Positions 51,724-59,778 of a DNA stretch of 64,000 nucleotides are shown here, piece after piece. The DNA lies in contig NZ_CP114288.1 in the NCBI RefSeq assembly GCF_027111335.1, positions 1,860,001 to 1,924,000 on the forward strand. Reading direction: 5' to 3'. The notes beneath the pieces were generated by a model, which saw only the letters and a list, made by a program, of their open reading frames with translations, was not told the origin of the DNA and ran no database searches. This stretch comes from Flavobacterium aquiphilum. Lineage in GTDB: Bacteria; Bacteroidota; Bacteroidia; Flavobacteriales; Flavobacteriaceae. The first letter of the stretch is position 1, and the number at the start of each line of letters is the position of its first letter. Both the position numbers and the translations under genes were made by a program.

Positions 51724-52564
51724 AACTTAAAATTTGATAAAATAAAAATATTATTGGTGCGACAAAGATAACACTATCTAGTCGATCTAGAATGCCTCCA
51801 TGACCAGGCATTATGTTTCCACTGTCTTTTTTTTCTGAAATTCGTTTGAATTTAGATTCGACCAAATCGCCTATTGTTCCAAAAATACCTACTATTAAAG
51901 CAATTATGATCCAAATGTAAGTGTTCTTTTCTGGAAGTTGTAAAAAATATTTTGAGATAAAATAACTGGCAATTAAAGAGAATCCAATTCCACCCAAAAA
52001 GCCTTCGATAGTTTTTTTGGGAGAAATTCTTTCAAATAATTTGTGCTTACCAAAGGTTTTACCAACTAAATAGGCAAAAGTGTCATTGGTCCAGATTAAA
52101 ATGAAAATGCTAATCAGAATATTTGGATTGTATCCTTTTATTCCGAAAGGTATTTTGGTAATAATGATAAAGGGTAAGATGATGTATCCTATTAGATAAG
52201 CAAATTTAGAAAAGGTATCTACCTTTAGATTTTTGTTATCAAATAAGAACACAATACATTTTAGGGAAACGATCAGGGATAGAAAAAGTACTGCTAAATC
52301 AAAATTTTTGCTGTAGCGTAAAATGTAAAAAATCCCATCAACTTTTGTGGCTACTGCAATTTTGAAAAAAAGCAAATAAAATACATTGGCAATTATAATA
52401 GGGGTAATTTTGTTTAAGTGAACTAAATTGCAAAATTCCATTACCGCTATCAATAAAAAAACTCCGAATAGAATGAAAAAAGTTTCTATTGAGTATTGTA
52501 TTGAAGCTATGAGTAATAAAATATATAGAGCCCCGGATATCGATCTTTTTAGAGTTTCATTCAT
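51713..52564 (-). CDS. cdsA: Phosphatidate cytidylyltransferase
   Basis: CdsA makes CDP-diacylglycerol from phosphatidic acid and CTP. The 283-residue protein has about eight membrane helices and the complete family signature near the C-terminus: ESKFKRISEKKDSGNIMPGHGGILDRLDS (S-x-x-K-R-x4-K-D...P-G-H-G-G-x-x-D-R). It overlaps psd by 11 bases and lies 1 base after the LUD gene, so LUD, cdsA, psd, the acyl-CoA-binding protein and sod probably form one operon. Confidence 0.95.
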   Translation of the reverse strand: MNETLKRSISGALYILLLIASIQYSIETFFILFGVFLLIAVMEFCNLVHLNKITPIIIANVFYLLFFKIAVATKVDGIFYILRYSKNFDLAVLFLSLIVSLKCIVFLFDNKNLKVDTFSKFAYLIGYIILPFIIITKIPFGIKGYNPNILISIFILIWTNDTFAYLVGKTFGKHKLFERISPKKTIEGFLGGIGFSLIASYFISKYFLQLPEKNTYIWIIIALIVGIFGTIGDLVESKFKRISEKKDSGNIMPGHGGILDRLDSVIFVAPIIFLFYQILSYVS

Positions 52565-52565
52565 T

Positions 52566-53168
52566 TTAAAGATCTTCTAAAAGCAATAAATATAAATTTT
52601 TGGCAGAACTTCCGTATTGCGTAAAATCTTCCTCTTTTGCTTTTTCAAAATATTTTATTGTTGTGATATTGGTAGGGTATTCCGTCAAGTATTTTCGTCT
52701 TATTGCACTAAGGCCATCGCTTTTACCTTCAACTATTTGGCTTGTTTTGGCAAGAATAATGATGTTTGTAGGTAAATCATTTGGTTTTTTTTGCTTGATC
52801 TGATTTGATGAAAATAAAATAGAACCTTCTTCGGCAACCAGATTTTCGCAGCTTGATAATAAAAATTTAGGATTTATGTTTTGACCGTAAATGAGTTTGT
52901 TTTCATCCAATAAAGGAAATAATTTTGGTTCGTAACATAAAGCTTCACATTCAAACCAATCGTTTTCTTCAAGTATATTTTCAAATTGTTCTTTTACTTC
53001 ATTTGAGTTTTCGCAGTATAAAAATTTACCCCCATTTTTTTTGAAATTATAGACAAATTGCTCGTCCATAGGGGAATTAATATCTGGATTTGGTTTGTCT
53101 GAATGACCGCTTTTTGCTTCATCTGAAGCGGGATCGTTTGAACCAAATAATTTTTTAAAAAGATTCAT
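52566..53168 (-). CDS. LUD domain protein
   Basis: This 200-residue protein has the LutC/LUD fold. An acidic N-terminal region (about residues 1-40, FKKLFGSNDPASDEAKSGHSDKPN) precedes the domain, which contains VAEEGSILFSSNQIKQKKPNDLPTNIIILAKTSQIVEGKSDGLSAIRRKYLTEYP. LUD domains occur in lactate oxidation proteins, but this one is an isolated short form whose role is unknown; it is a fixed neighbour of ftsH and cdsA in flavobacteria as I know them. It starts 110 bases after the end of ftsH, across a terminator. Confidence 0.85.
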   Translation of the reverse strand: MNLFKKLFGSNDPASDEAKSGHSDKPNPDINSPMDEQFVYNFKKNGGKFLYCENSNEVKEQFENILEENDWFECEALCYEPKLFPLLDENKLIYGQNINPKFLLSSCENLVAEEGSILFSSNQIKQKKPNDLPTNIIILAKTSQIVEGKSDGLSAIRRKYLTEYPTNITTIKYFEKAKEEDFTQYGSSAKNLYLLLLEDL

Positions 53169-53213
53169 AATTTGTTAATAATCGTTCTGTGTTACTTGAA
53201 AACGTTCAAAGAT

Positions 53214-53255
53214 AAAAAAATCTTAATTCAAAACAGGGTTTTGAATTAAGATTTT
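53214..53255 (-). terminator. Terminator of ftsH
   Basis: AAAATCTTAATTCAAAAC (53217-53234) and GTTTTGAATTAAGATTTT (53238-53255) form an 18-pair stem with a 3-base loop and a T run on the minus strand. It separates ftsH from the LUD-cdsA-psd unit. Confidence 0.88.
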
Positions 53256-53278
53256 AATTATTTGTGTTTATTTAGTAA

Positions 53279-55204
53279 TTACGACACTACTTCACCTAGG
53301 TTTTTGTCAAAACTTCTTTTTCCAAAAATGGCTTCCAAATCGTCTTTGAAAATAACTTCTTTTTCGATTAGGATTGAAGCTAACTGTTCTAATTTGTCTT
53401 TGTTTTCTTCCAGAATAGTTATCGCTCTTTGGTATTGTTTTTCGATAAGATCTGAAATTTCTTTGTCAATTACTTTAGCAGTTTCATCAGAATATGGTTT
53501 AGAAAAACTGTATTCACTTTGTCCGCTTGAATCGTAATAAGTTACATTACCGATTTTGTCATTTAAGCCGTAAACAGTAACCATAGCACGGGCTTGTTTT
53601 GTAACTTTTTCCAAATCGCTTAAAGCTCCGGTTGATATTCTGTCAAAAGTTACTTTTTCGGCAGCTCTACCTCCCATAGTAGCACACATCTCGTCAAGCA
53701 TTTGGTCTGTACGAACAATTAAACGCTCTTCTGGTAGATACCATGCGGCTCCAAGGCTTTGTCCACGAGGAACAATGGTTACTTTGATTAGCGGAGCAGC
53801 ATGTTCCAACATCCAACTTACTGTTGCGTGTCCAGCTTCGTGAATAGCGATAGCTCTCTTTTCTTCAGGAGTGATGATTTTATTTTTCTTTTCAAGTCCT
53901 CCTATGATACGGTCAACTGCATCAAGGAAATCTTGTTTGTCAACAGCTTCTTTGTTATTTCTGGCAGCAATTAATGCGGCTTCGTTGCATACATTGGCAA
54001 TATCGGCACCGGAAAAACCTGGTGTCTGTTTGGCTAAGAAATCAATGTCTAATCCTTCTACTTTTTTCAATGGAGCAAGGTGTACTTCGAAAATTTCAGC
54101 TCTCTCGCGAATATCCGGTAAGTCAACAAAAATTTGTCTGTCAAAACGACCGGCGCGCATTAAAGCCTTGTCTAAAACATCGGCTCTGTTTGTCGCTGCT
54201 AAAACAATTACATTTGAATTGGTTCCGAAGCCGTCCATTTCGGTCAATAATTGGTTTAATGTGTTTTCTCTTTCGTCATTACCACCAGACATATTGCTTT
54301 TTCCTCTGGCTCTACCTACGGCATCAATTTCGTCAATAAAAATGATGGCAGGTGATTTTTCTTTAGCTTGTTTGAAAAGATCACGTACTCTTGAAGCACC
54401 TACGCCTACGAACATTTCAACAAAATCAGAACCTGATAAAGAGAAGAATGGAACTTGTGCTTCGCCAGCTACAGCTTTTGCCAATAATGTTTTACCAGTT
54501 CCTGGAGGTCCTACAAGCAACGCTCCTTTAGGGATTTTACCTCCTAAATTGGTATATTTTTCAGGGTTTTTAAGAAATTCTACAATTTCTTGTATTTCTT
54601 CTTTGGCACCTTCCAAGCCAGCTACATCTTTGAATGTAGTCTTGATATCTGTTTTTTCATCAAAAAGTTTCGCTTTAGATTTTCCGATATTAAAAATCTG
54701 TCCGCCTCCGCCACCTGGGCCACCAGACATTTTTCGCATGATGAAAATCCAAACACCAATAATGATAATTATCGGTAATAGACTTACAAAAAGATCAGTC
54801 CAATTACTTTTTTGTTTGAAATCATAATCTTTTAATTTTCCTTCAGAAACGGCTTTTTCTAACTTAGTCTGAAAAATTTGGTCATTACCAATGTCAAATG
54901 TATAATGAGGGCCTTTGTTTATGTTGCCCAGTACGTCTTTTGCTACGTTTTTATGTTGAGGGTCGCTTAAAGCTTTCTCGCTTAAATAAACTTCTGCTTC
55001 GTTTTTATTGTAAATAATTACTTTTTCGATTTGTCCTTTTTCTAAATAAGAATTGAATTTGGAAGAAGTTAATTGAGCAGGTTCGTGAAAGTTAGATCCA
55101 CCAGTTAAAAAACTTATTGCTAGGAAAATTAATAGTATAGCAGTATAGACTAACCAAGGACTTACCCTGAATTTATTTGGATTTTGATTATTTTCTTTAG
55201 CCAT
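53279..55204 (-). CDS. ftsH: ATP-dependent zinc metalloprotease FtsH
   Basis: FtsH degrades misfolded membrane proteins and regulators at the inner membrane. The 641-residue protein has two N-terminal helices (residues about 14-34 and 138-156), a GGPGGGGGQ glycine-rich linker, the AAA domain with GPPGTGKT at 232-239, IIFIDEIDAVG at 287-297 and the second region of homology with ATNRADVLDKALMRAGRFDR, then the HEAGH zinc motif at 455-459 with the later Asp ligand region. The acidic C-terminus ends EVVS. It follows rsfS by 17 bases. Confidence 0.97.
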   Translation of the reverse strand: MAKENNQNPNKFRVSPWLVYTAILLIFLAISFLTGGSNFHEPAQLTSSKFNSYLEKGQIEKVIIYNKNEAEVYLSEKALSDPQHKNVAKDVLGNINKGPHYTFDIGNDQIFQTKLEKAVSEGKLKDYDFKQKSNWTDLFVSLLPIIIIIGVWIFIMRKMSGGPGGGGGQIFNIGKSKAKLFDEKTDIKTTFKDVAGLEGAKEEIQEIVEFLKNPEKYTNLGGKIPKGALLVGPPGTGKTLLAKAVAGEAQVPFFSLSGSDFVEMFVGVGASRVRDLFKQAKEKSPAIIFIDEIDAVGRARGKSNMSGGNDERENTLNQLLTEMDGFGTNSNVIVLAATNRADVLDKALMRAGRFDRQIFVDLPDIRERAEIFEVHLAPLKKVEGLDIDFLAKQTPGFSGADIANVCNEAALIAARNNKEAVDKQDFLDAVDRIIGGLEKKNKIITPEEKRAIAIHEAGHATVSWMLEHAAPLIKVTIVPRGQSLGAAWYLPEERLIVRTDQMLDEMCATMGGRAAEKVTFDRISTGALSDLEKVTKQARAMVTVYGLNDKIGNVTYYDSSGQSEYSFSKPYSDETAKVIDKEISDLIEKQYQRAITILEENKDKLEQLASILIEKEVIFKDDLEAIFGKRSFDKNLGEVVS

Positions 55205-55221
55205 TACAGAATGTTATTTCT

Positions 55222-55593
55222 TTAATATTTGTTTTCAATTTTAGTGATTTTGGCATCACCCCAAAGGCTTTCAATGTTGTAGTATTCACGAATGTGTTTT
55301 TGAAATACATGAACTACAATGTGAACGTAATCCATTAGTACCCATTCGGCAACATCAGAACCTTCAACATGCCAAGGTTTGTCTTTTAAATCTTTAGAAA
55401 CTGTTTTTTGAATAGAATTGACGATGGCATTCACTTGAGTGTTTGAATTACCGTTGCAGATGACAAAATAGTCACAAACGGCTGTGTCTATTTCTCTTAA
55501 ATCTAAAATATCGATATCACTTCCTTTTACTTCTTCTATTCCTTTTATGATGTTTGCTAGTAGAACATCGTTGTTTATAGTCTTTTTCGTCAT
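55222..55593 (-). CDS. rsfS: Ribosome silencing factor RsfS
   Basis: RsfS binds ribosomal protein L14 and blocks subunit joining when nutrients are short. The 123 residues contain the family's DIDILDLREIDTAVCDYFVICNGNSNTQVNAI near residue 23 and the DYVHIVVHVFQKHIREYYNIESLWGDA block near residue 88. It lies upstream of ftsH on the same strand with a 17-base gap and is probably co-transcribed with it. Confidence 0.94.
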   Translation of the reverse strand: MTKKTINNDVLLANIIKGIEEVKGSDIDILDLREIDTAVCDYFVICNGNSNTQVNAIVNSIQKTVSKDLKDKPWHVEGSDVAEWVLMDYVHIVVHVFQKHIREYYNIESLWGDAKITKIENKY

Positions 55594-55610
55594 TTATTTT
55601 TTTGTATAAG

Positions 55611-55644
55611 TTTGTAAAGTTACCATTTTTTGTGATTAATTTTG
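55611..55644 (+). promoter_or_regulatory. Bacteroidetes-type promoter of birA
   Basis: TTTG (55611-55614) and TAATTTTG (55637-55644) are 22 bases apart, within the accepted range. The start would lie near 55650, 41 bases before the preferred ATG at 55691 and 17 before the first ATG at 55667. Confidence 0.68.
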
Positions 55645-55690
55645 AACCTTAACATAATATTAAATTATGTTTTACCAAAAAAAAGTATAC

Positions 55691-56419
55691 ATGAAGCTAA
55701 TCAAACTCGATGCCATAGATTCTACAAATGAATTTCTAAAAGGTTTATCGAACAAGCAAGAGGTTCAAAATTTTACTGTTGTCACCGCCGAGAATCAATT
55801 GAAAGGGAAGGGGCAAATGGGGGCAAAGTGGAATTCTGAGTCTGGTAAAAATCTAATAATGAGTGTTTTGATTAAGGATTTTTTGTTTGATAGTGAGTCC
55901 GTTTTTAATATAAATGTAGTCGTTTCGTTGGCGGTAATCAGGACGTTGAAAAAATACAATATCCCTGAATTAAGTGTGAAGTGGCCTAACGACATTATGT
56001 CAGCCAATAAGAAAATTGGTGGCATACTGATTGAAAATAGTATTAAAAGAACAGGGGCTATAAACTCAGTTGTAGGATTGGGTTTGAATGTAAATCAGAT
56101 GCAATTTGAGAATTTACCAAGAGCTTCTTCGTTGGCATTAATCTGCAATTGTTTTTTTGATAAAGAAGAAATTTTGTTTGGAATTATTGCAGAAATGGAG
56201 CAAATGATAGGTAGTTATGCTGTAAACGCTTTTGATTTATGGGAAGAATATACCAGCGAATTATTTAAAATTGGAGTTCCTGCGGCTTTTTCTAATGAAA
56301 ATGAAGACAACTTTATGGGGATCATAAAAGGGGTTTCTTCTATGGGAAAACTGCAGATTCTTTTGGAAGATGACAGTGTTTGTGAATACAATCTGAAAGA
56401 AGTGCAAATGCTTTACTAA
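55691..56419 (+). CDS. birA: Biotin--[acetyl-CoA-carboxylase] ligase
   Basis: BirA attaches biotin to the carrier protein of acetyl-CoA carboxylase. From the ATG at 55691 (MKLIKLDAIDSTNEFLK) it is 242 residues, without the N-terminal DNA-binding domain, so it is probably only an enzyme and not a repressor. The catalytic domain has DSTNEFLK near residue 10, AENQLKGKGQMGAKWNS (the biotin loop, GRGRxGR in E. coli), LSVKWPNDIM near residue 90, and KIGGILIEN. An ATG eight codons upstream (55667) is the alternative start. A promoter of Bacteroidetes type lies upstream. Confidence 0.94.
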   Translation: MKLIKLDAIDSTNEFLKGLSNKQEVQNFTVVTAENQLKGKGQMGAKWNSESGKNLIMSVLIKDFLFDSESVFNINVVVSLAVIRTLKKYNIPELSVKWPNDIMSANKKIGGILIENSIKRTGAINSVVGLGLNVNQMQFENLPRASSLALICNCFFDKEEILFGIIAEMEQMIGSYAVNAFDLWEEYTSELFKIGVPAAFSNENEDNFMGIIKGVSSMGKLQILLEDDSVCEYNLKEVQMLY

Positions 56420-56442
56420 GTCTGAATTTATTTTATAGCAAT

Positions 56443-56482
56443 AAAAAAGCCTTTTAGTTTTTGCTAAAAGGCTTTCTTTTTT
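56443..56482. terminator. Bidirectional terminator between birA and the SRPBCC gene
   Basis: AAAGCCTTTTAG pairs with CTAAAAGGCTTT around a short loop, flanked by A before and T after. Confidence 0.85.
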
Positions 56483-56494
56483 GATTATAACTGA

Positions 56495-56887
56495 TTAAAG
56501 TTTTGTCATGTTGTTTGCCAGGGTTTCAATGAATTTGCTGATAGGACCTTTCACCATCATGGCCATCATTGCATTAAATTCGCCTTCAAAATCAAGTTTT
56601 ACTGCGCTTGATTGTTCTGAAACCGTATCGATGTTCGCTACCAATGTAAATGGAACTTTGTCGCTTGCAGCACCCAAAACAATTTTGTTTGGAGCCACTT
56701 TTTCTTTCATCTTTAATTTGATTTCCGGCATTCCTTTTAATCCAAAAATAAAAGCGTCTGCATCGGTAACTTCAAACTTAGCGATATTGTCCGGCATTAA
56801 TTTTTCGAAGTTTTTTACATCACTCAATAAATTAAATAATTCTTGGCTTGATTTTTCAACTGTAACTTTTGGACTTTCTAAGTTCAT
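56495..56887 (-). CDS. SRPBCC/START-like small protein
   Basis: This 130-residue protein has the helix-grip fold of the SRPBCC superfamily: SPKVTVEKSSQELFNLLSDVKNFEKLMP at the start, KFEVTDADAFIFGLKGMPEIKLKMKEK in the middle and MMAMMVKGPISKFIETLANNMTKL as the final long helix. It resembles polyketide-cyclase or CoxG-like ligand-binding proteins, but no ligand is known. It is probably cytoplasmic. It follows pyrE on the same strand after 49 bases and is probably co-transcribed with it. Confidence 0.85.
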   Translation of the reverse strand: MNLESPKVTVEKSSQELFNLLSDVKNFEKLMPDNIAKFEVTDADAFIFGLKGMPEIKLKMKEKVAPNKIVLGAASDKVPFTLVANIDTVSEQSSAVKLDFEGEFNAMMAMMVKGPISKFIETLANNMTKL

Positions 56888-56936
56888 TATTTTTTGTGTT
56901 TTGTTTAAAGTAATTTACCTAAAATGAGAATGAATG

Positions 56937-57578
56937 TTAAATATTCCAAGTAGATGGACTTACATTCCATTCTCTTAAAGTTTGCTCTTCTTCTTCGGTA
57001 ACATACTTTTTGGCAACAGCCAAATTCAATAAGTTTTGATAATTACTCAAAGTGTATAAATCGATATTGGCATTTTTGAAGTTTTGGTCTGCAACTTCAA
57101 AACCATAAGTGAATATAGCTGCCATTCCTTTTATAACTGCTCCTGCTTCCCGTAAGCCTTCAACGGCGAGCAAGCTACTGTTTCCAGTACTGATTAAATC
57201 TTCTATTATTACTACGTTTTGTCCTTTTTGCAAAAATCCTTCCACTTGGTTTTGGCGACCGTGTTTTTTTGGTTCAGGACGTACATATACAAAAGGTAAT
57301 CCCATACTTTCTGCAACTAGCATTCCTATACCAATTGCTCCAGTGGCTACACCGGCAATTACGTCTGGTTTACCAAATTGTTTTTCTATATTTTTGGAAA
57401 ATTCGTCTCTAACATAATTTCTTATCGCTGGAAACGAGAGGATTAAACGGTTATCGCAATAGATAGGCGATTTCCACCCGGAAGCCCATGTAAAAGGATT
57501 TCCTGGATTCAATTTAATTGCATTTATTTGCAAAAGCAATTCGGCTGTTTTTTCGGCTGTATTTTTATTAAAAATCAT
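56937..57578 (-). CDS. pyrE: Orotate phosphoribosyltransferase
   Basis: PyrE makes OMP from orotate and PRPP in pyrimidine synthesis. The 213-residue protein from the ATG at 57576-57578 (MIFNKNTAEKTAELLLQINAIKL) has GWKSPIYCDNRLILSFP near residue 36, VAGVATGAIGIGMLVAE near residue 74, EPKKHGRQNQVEG and the PRPP motif VVIIEDLISTGNSSL near residue 120. A longer frame reaches 57611, but it would place the start inside the promoter at 57583-57612. The predicted transcript start is at the ATG itself. Confidence 0.96.
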   Translation of the reverse strand: MIFNKNTAEKTAELLLQINAIKLNPGNPFTWASGWKSPIYCDNRLILSFPAIRNYVRDEFSKNIEKQFGKPDVIAGVATGAIGIGMLVAESMGLPFVYVRPEPKKHGRQNQVEGFLQKGQNVVIIEDLISTGNSSLLAVEGLREAGAVIKGMAAIFTYGFEVADQNFKNANIDLYTLSNYQNLLNLAVAKKYVTEEEEQTLREWNVSPSTWNI

Positions 57579-57582
57579 AATA

Positions 57583-57612
57583 CAAATGTATAAAGTTTTT
57601 GTTAACGACAAA
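57583..57612 (-). promoter_or_regulatory. pyrE promoter overlapping the divergent NUDIX start codon
   Basis: On the minus strand TTTG (57612-57609) and TACATTTG (57590-57583) are 18 bases apart, a very good match. The -7 box covers the ATG of the plus-strand NUDIX gene (57586-57588), and the predicted start near 57577-57579 leaves no leader before the pyrE ATG. Confidence 0.75.
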
Positions 57613-58188
57613 CCACTTTTTTTGACAAATCAAATCTCAAAAGAGACAGATTTTCAACTTTTCTTGCTTGACAGTATTGATATTGAACAGGTTATTGTGA
57701 AAATGTTTCAGAATAAAATTAAGAAAGCTTATTTGTATCATCCTGATGAAAGCGTGATAATGAAAACTTTGAAAGCTAAAATTGCTGTCAATAAAGCTGG
57801 AGGTGGATTGGTATATAATAAAAAAGGTGAAGTCTTATTCATTTTTAGAAATGGAAAATGGGATTTGCCTAAAGGTGGCACCGATAAAGGTGAGTTAATT
57901 GAAGAAACCGCGATGCGCGAAGTGGAAGAGGAAACCGGTGTAAACGGATTAAAAGTCGTAAAAAAACTTCAGAAGACTTATCACATCTTTAAACGAAACG
58001 GAAAGTACCGATTAAAGATTACCCATTGGTTTGAGATGCAATCTACATTTGAAGGTACACCAAAGGGACAATTGGAAGAAGGAATTGAAAAAGTGGCCTG
58101 GCTTAAACCAAATGAAATCCCTGCTGCATTGCAAAATTCGTATGAAAATATTAAGCTTCTGTTTGAAGAAGAAAAAATGATTAAATAA
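57586..58188 (+). CDS. NUDIX hydrolase
   Basis: This 200-residue protein has a Nudix domain in the C-terminal two thirds. The full box GGTDKGELIEETAMREVEEETGV near residue 105-127 matches G-x5-E-x7-REUxEExGU, with FRNGKWDLPKGG before it. The N-terminal 75 residues (MYKVFVNDKPLFLTNQIS...) form a separate region of unknown role. The substrate is some nucleoside diphosphate linked to X; it cannot be named. It starts 7 bases from the divergent pyrE start, so its own promoter must lie inside the pyrE gene. Confidence 0.9.
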   Translation: MYKVFVNDKPLFLTNQISKETDFQLFLLDSIDIEQVIVKMFQNKIKKAYLYHPDESVIMKTLKAKIAVNKAGGGLVYNKKGEVLFIFRNGKWDLPKGGTDKGELIEETAMREVEEETGVNGLKVVKKLQKTYHIFKRNGKYRLKITHWFEMQSTFEGTPKGQLEEGIEKVAWLKPNEIPAALQNSYENIKLLFEEEKMIK

Positions 58189-58196
58189 AACCTCAG

Positions 58197-58237
58197 TCAC
58201 TATAGAGCCGCTTTAGGCTTGATTATTAGTGATTTTT
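58197..58237 (+). terminator. Possible terminator of the NUDIX gene
   Basis: TCACTA (58197-58202) pairs with TAGTGA (58227-58232), with an inner AGCC/GGCT, and five T residues follow. Confidence 0.4.
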
Positions 58238-58334
58238 AGTCTAAGAAAAAATCGTTTTTAAATTTGTTTATCCTTATTTTTGATAGTTGAATTTTTACAA
58301 TTATCATTTATTGGTATTCAAAATTTAAGTTCGA

Positions 58335-59531
58335 ATGAAAATAACTCTCACCCTCCTTGCTTTCCTCTCTTATACTTTTTATGCCTTTTCATTTTCGAAA
58401 AATGAGAATCCTTCGTTCTGTAAAAAGGGAATGACATCGACAGTGTTAATTGGTGTTTTGGATACTGTGAAAAAATCAGATACCATCAAAAAGAAAGAGA
58501 AGAAATTTGCTTTTATGCCATTGCCTACCTTGACTTACGACCGTTCACAAGGAGCCGGAATTGGGGTAATAGCTATGGGACTTTTTAAGGCAGATGACTC
58601 AAAAAAAGTACCTCTTTCCAGGATTATGGCAATTGGTAATTATGCTACAAATGATTCTTATTACATGATGCTGGGAACGCGTCTTTATTTAATGGAAGAT
58701 CAGTGGAGAATACTTGCTGCTGTAGGATATATTAATTACAATTTTCAGGCATTTCAAGATTTTGAAGATGCCGGCACTGGAGGAGTTACGGGTGTTTATG
58801 AAACTCCATATACCACAAAGGGAGGTTTGTTTGCTTTTGCCTTACAGAGAAGAGTCTTTGAAAATTTTTATTTGGGAATAGGAGGATTCATGATGCGGTC
58901 TGATGTGACAGTCTCACTCCCAGATGGCAGTGAAGTAGTGCAACCCAATAATATTAATTCATTGTCAGTGCCAATTAGTTATGATACCCGAAACAGTATC
59001 TACAATCCTAGCTCTGGAATTTTTATTGACGGAAGATTTTCAATTGTCCCCTCATGGCTTGATAATGACAATGATTTCGTTAAAACAATGCTATATGTAA
59101 ATCATTATAAAAAATTAGGAGACCATAAAATTTTGGCCAGCCGGTTCGCAATGAAAGCCAATTTTGGCGATGTTCCTTTTGCTTCGCAAGATTATATAGG
59201 GCAAACGGATTTAAGAGGTTATACCCAAGGGGAATACAGAGGAAATCAAACTTATACGGTTCAATCTGAATTCCGGAATAATTTTTATAAAAAATGGGGC
59301 TATGTTGGTTTTGCCGGACTTGGAATCGCCTACAGAAAGTCCGAAGAAGGTGCAGCAGCTGGGGATTGGTATAATTCCGGCGCTTCCTGGAGCAAGCCTT
59401 TACCAAGTATAGGTGCTGGTGCCCGTTATCAGGTAATTGAAAAAGCTGGTCAAAAAGTAAATGCAGGAATAGATGTTGCAGTAGGTCGTGGGGATTGGGG
59501 TTTTTATTTCAGAATTGCTGAGGCTTTTTAA
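58335..59531 (+). CDS. Omp85-like outer-membrane beta-barrel protein (Bac_surface_Ag)
   Basis: This 398-residue protein starts with a signal peptide (MKITLTLLAFLSYTFYAFS). The mature part resembles the C-terminal barrel of BamA/TamA: repeated amphipathic strands (FAFMPLPTLTYDRSQGAGIGVIAMGLF, RIMAIGNYATNDSYYMMLGTRLYL), and near the end GQTDLRGYTQGEYRGNQTYTVQSEFRNNFYKKWGYVGFAGLGIAY, with the (L/V)RGY turn characteristic of this superfamily. There are no POTRA domains, so it is the short, barrel-only form whose function is uncertain. It stands alone, between the NUDIX and helicase genes. Confidence 0.84.
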   Translation: MKITLTLLAFLSYTFYAFSFSKNENPSFCKKGMTSTVLIGVLDTVKKSDTIKKKEKKFAFMPLPTLTYDRSQGAGIGVIAMGLFKADDSKKVPLSRIMAIGNYATNDSYYMMLGTRLYLMEDQWRILAAVGYINYNFQAFQDFEDAGTGGVTGVYETPYTTKGGLFAFALQRRVFENFYLGIGGFMMRSDVTVSLPDGSEVVQPNNINSLSVPISYDTRNSIYNPSSGIFIDGRFSIVPSWLDNDNDFVKTMLYVNHYKKLGDHKILASRFAMKANFGDVPFASQDYIGQTDLRGYTQGEYRGNQTYTVQSEFRNNFYKKWGYVGFAGLGIAYRKSEEGAAAGDWYNSGASWSKPLPSIGAGARYQVIEKAGQKVNAGIDVAVGRGDWGFYFRIAEAF

Positions 59532-59766
59532 TTTTTTTTTGGAGCAGAAACATAAGGCGTTTTTGTAAACATGGATCCTGCTTTTCGCTGTATCTTTTCC
59601 TTTTTTCTTTAAAAAGGAAAAGGATGCCGCTACAATCAGGGCTAAAGGGAAATATTTTTGTTCTTTTGCCTTCATTACAGATTTTAATTAAGTCATAATA
59701 ATTAGAAGTGATTTTCGATATTATGATACTCCTATTTACTCTCAAAAGCAAAGTGTTATTTTTGAT

Positions 59767-59774
59767 TACCTTTG
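59767..59774 (+). promoter_or_regulatory. -7 element just before the DEAD-box helicase ATG
   Basis: TACCTTTG matches TAnnTTTG and ends only 4 bases before the ATG at 59779, so the transcript would start at or near the start codon. No well-spaced -33 TTTG is visible. Confidence 0.55.
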
Positions 59775-59778
59775 CAAA

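Noticed and set aside
53871..54827. A 318-codon open frame on the plus strand, opposite ftsH
   Set aside because: It lies wholly inside ftsH, which has every expected motif, and its sequence has the low-complexity Ser, Leu and Asn composition of a complementary frame.
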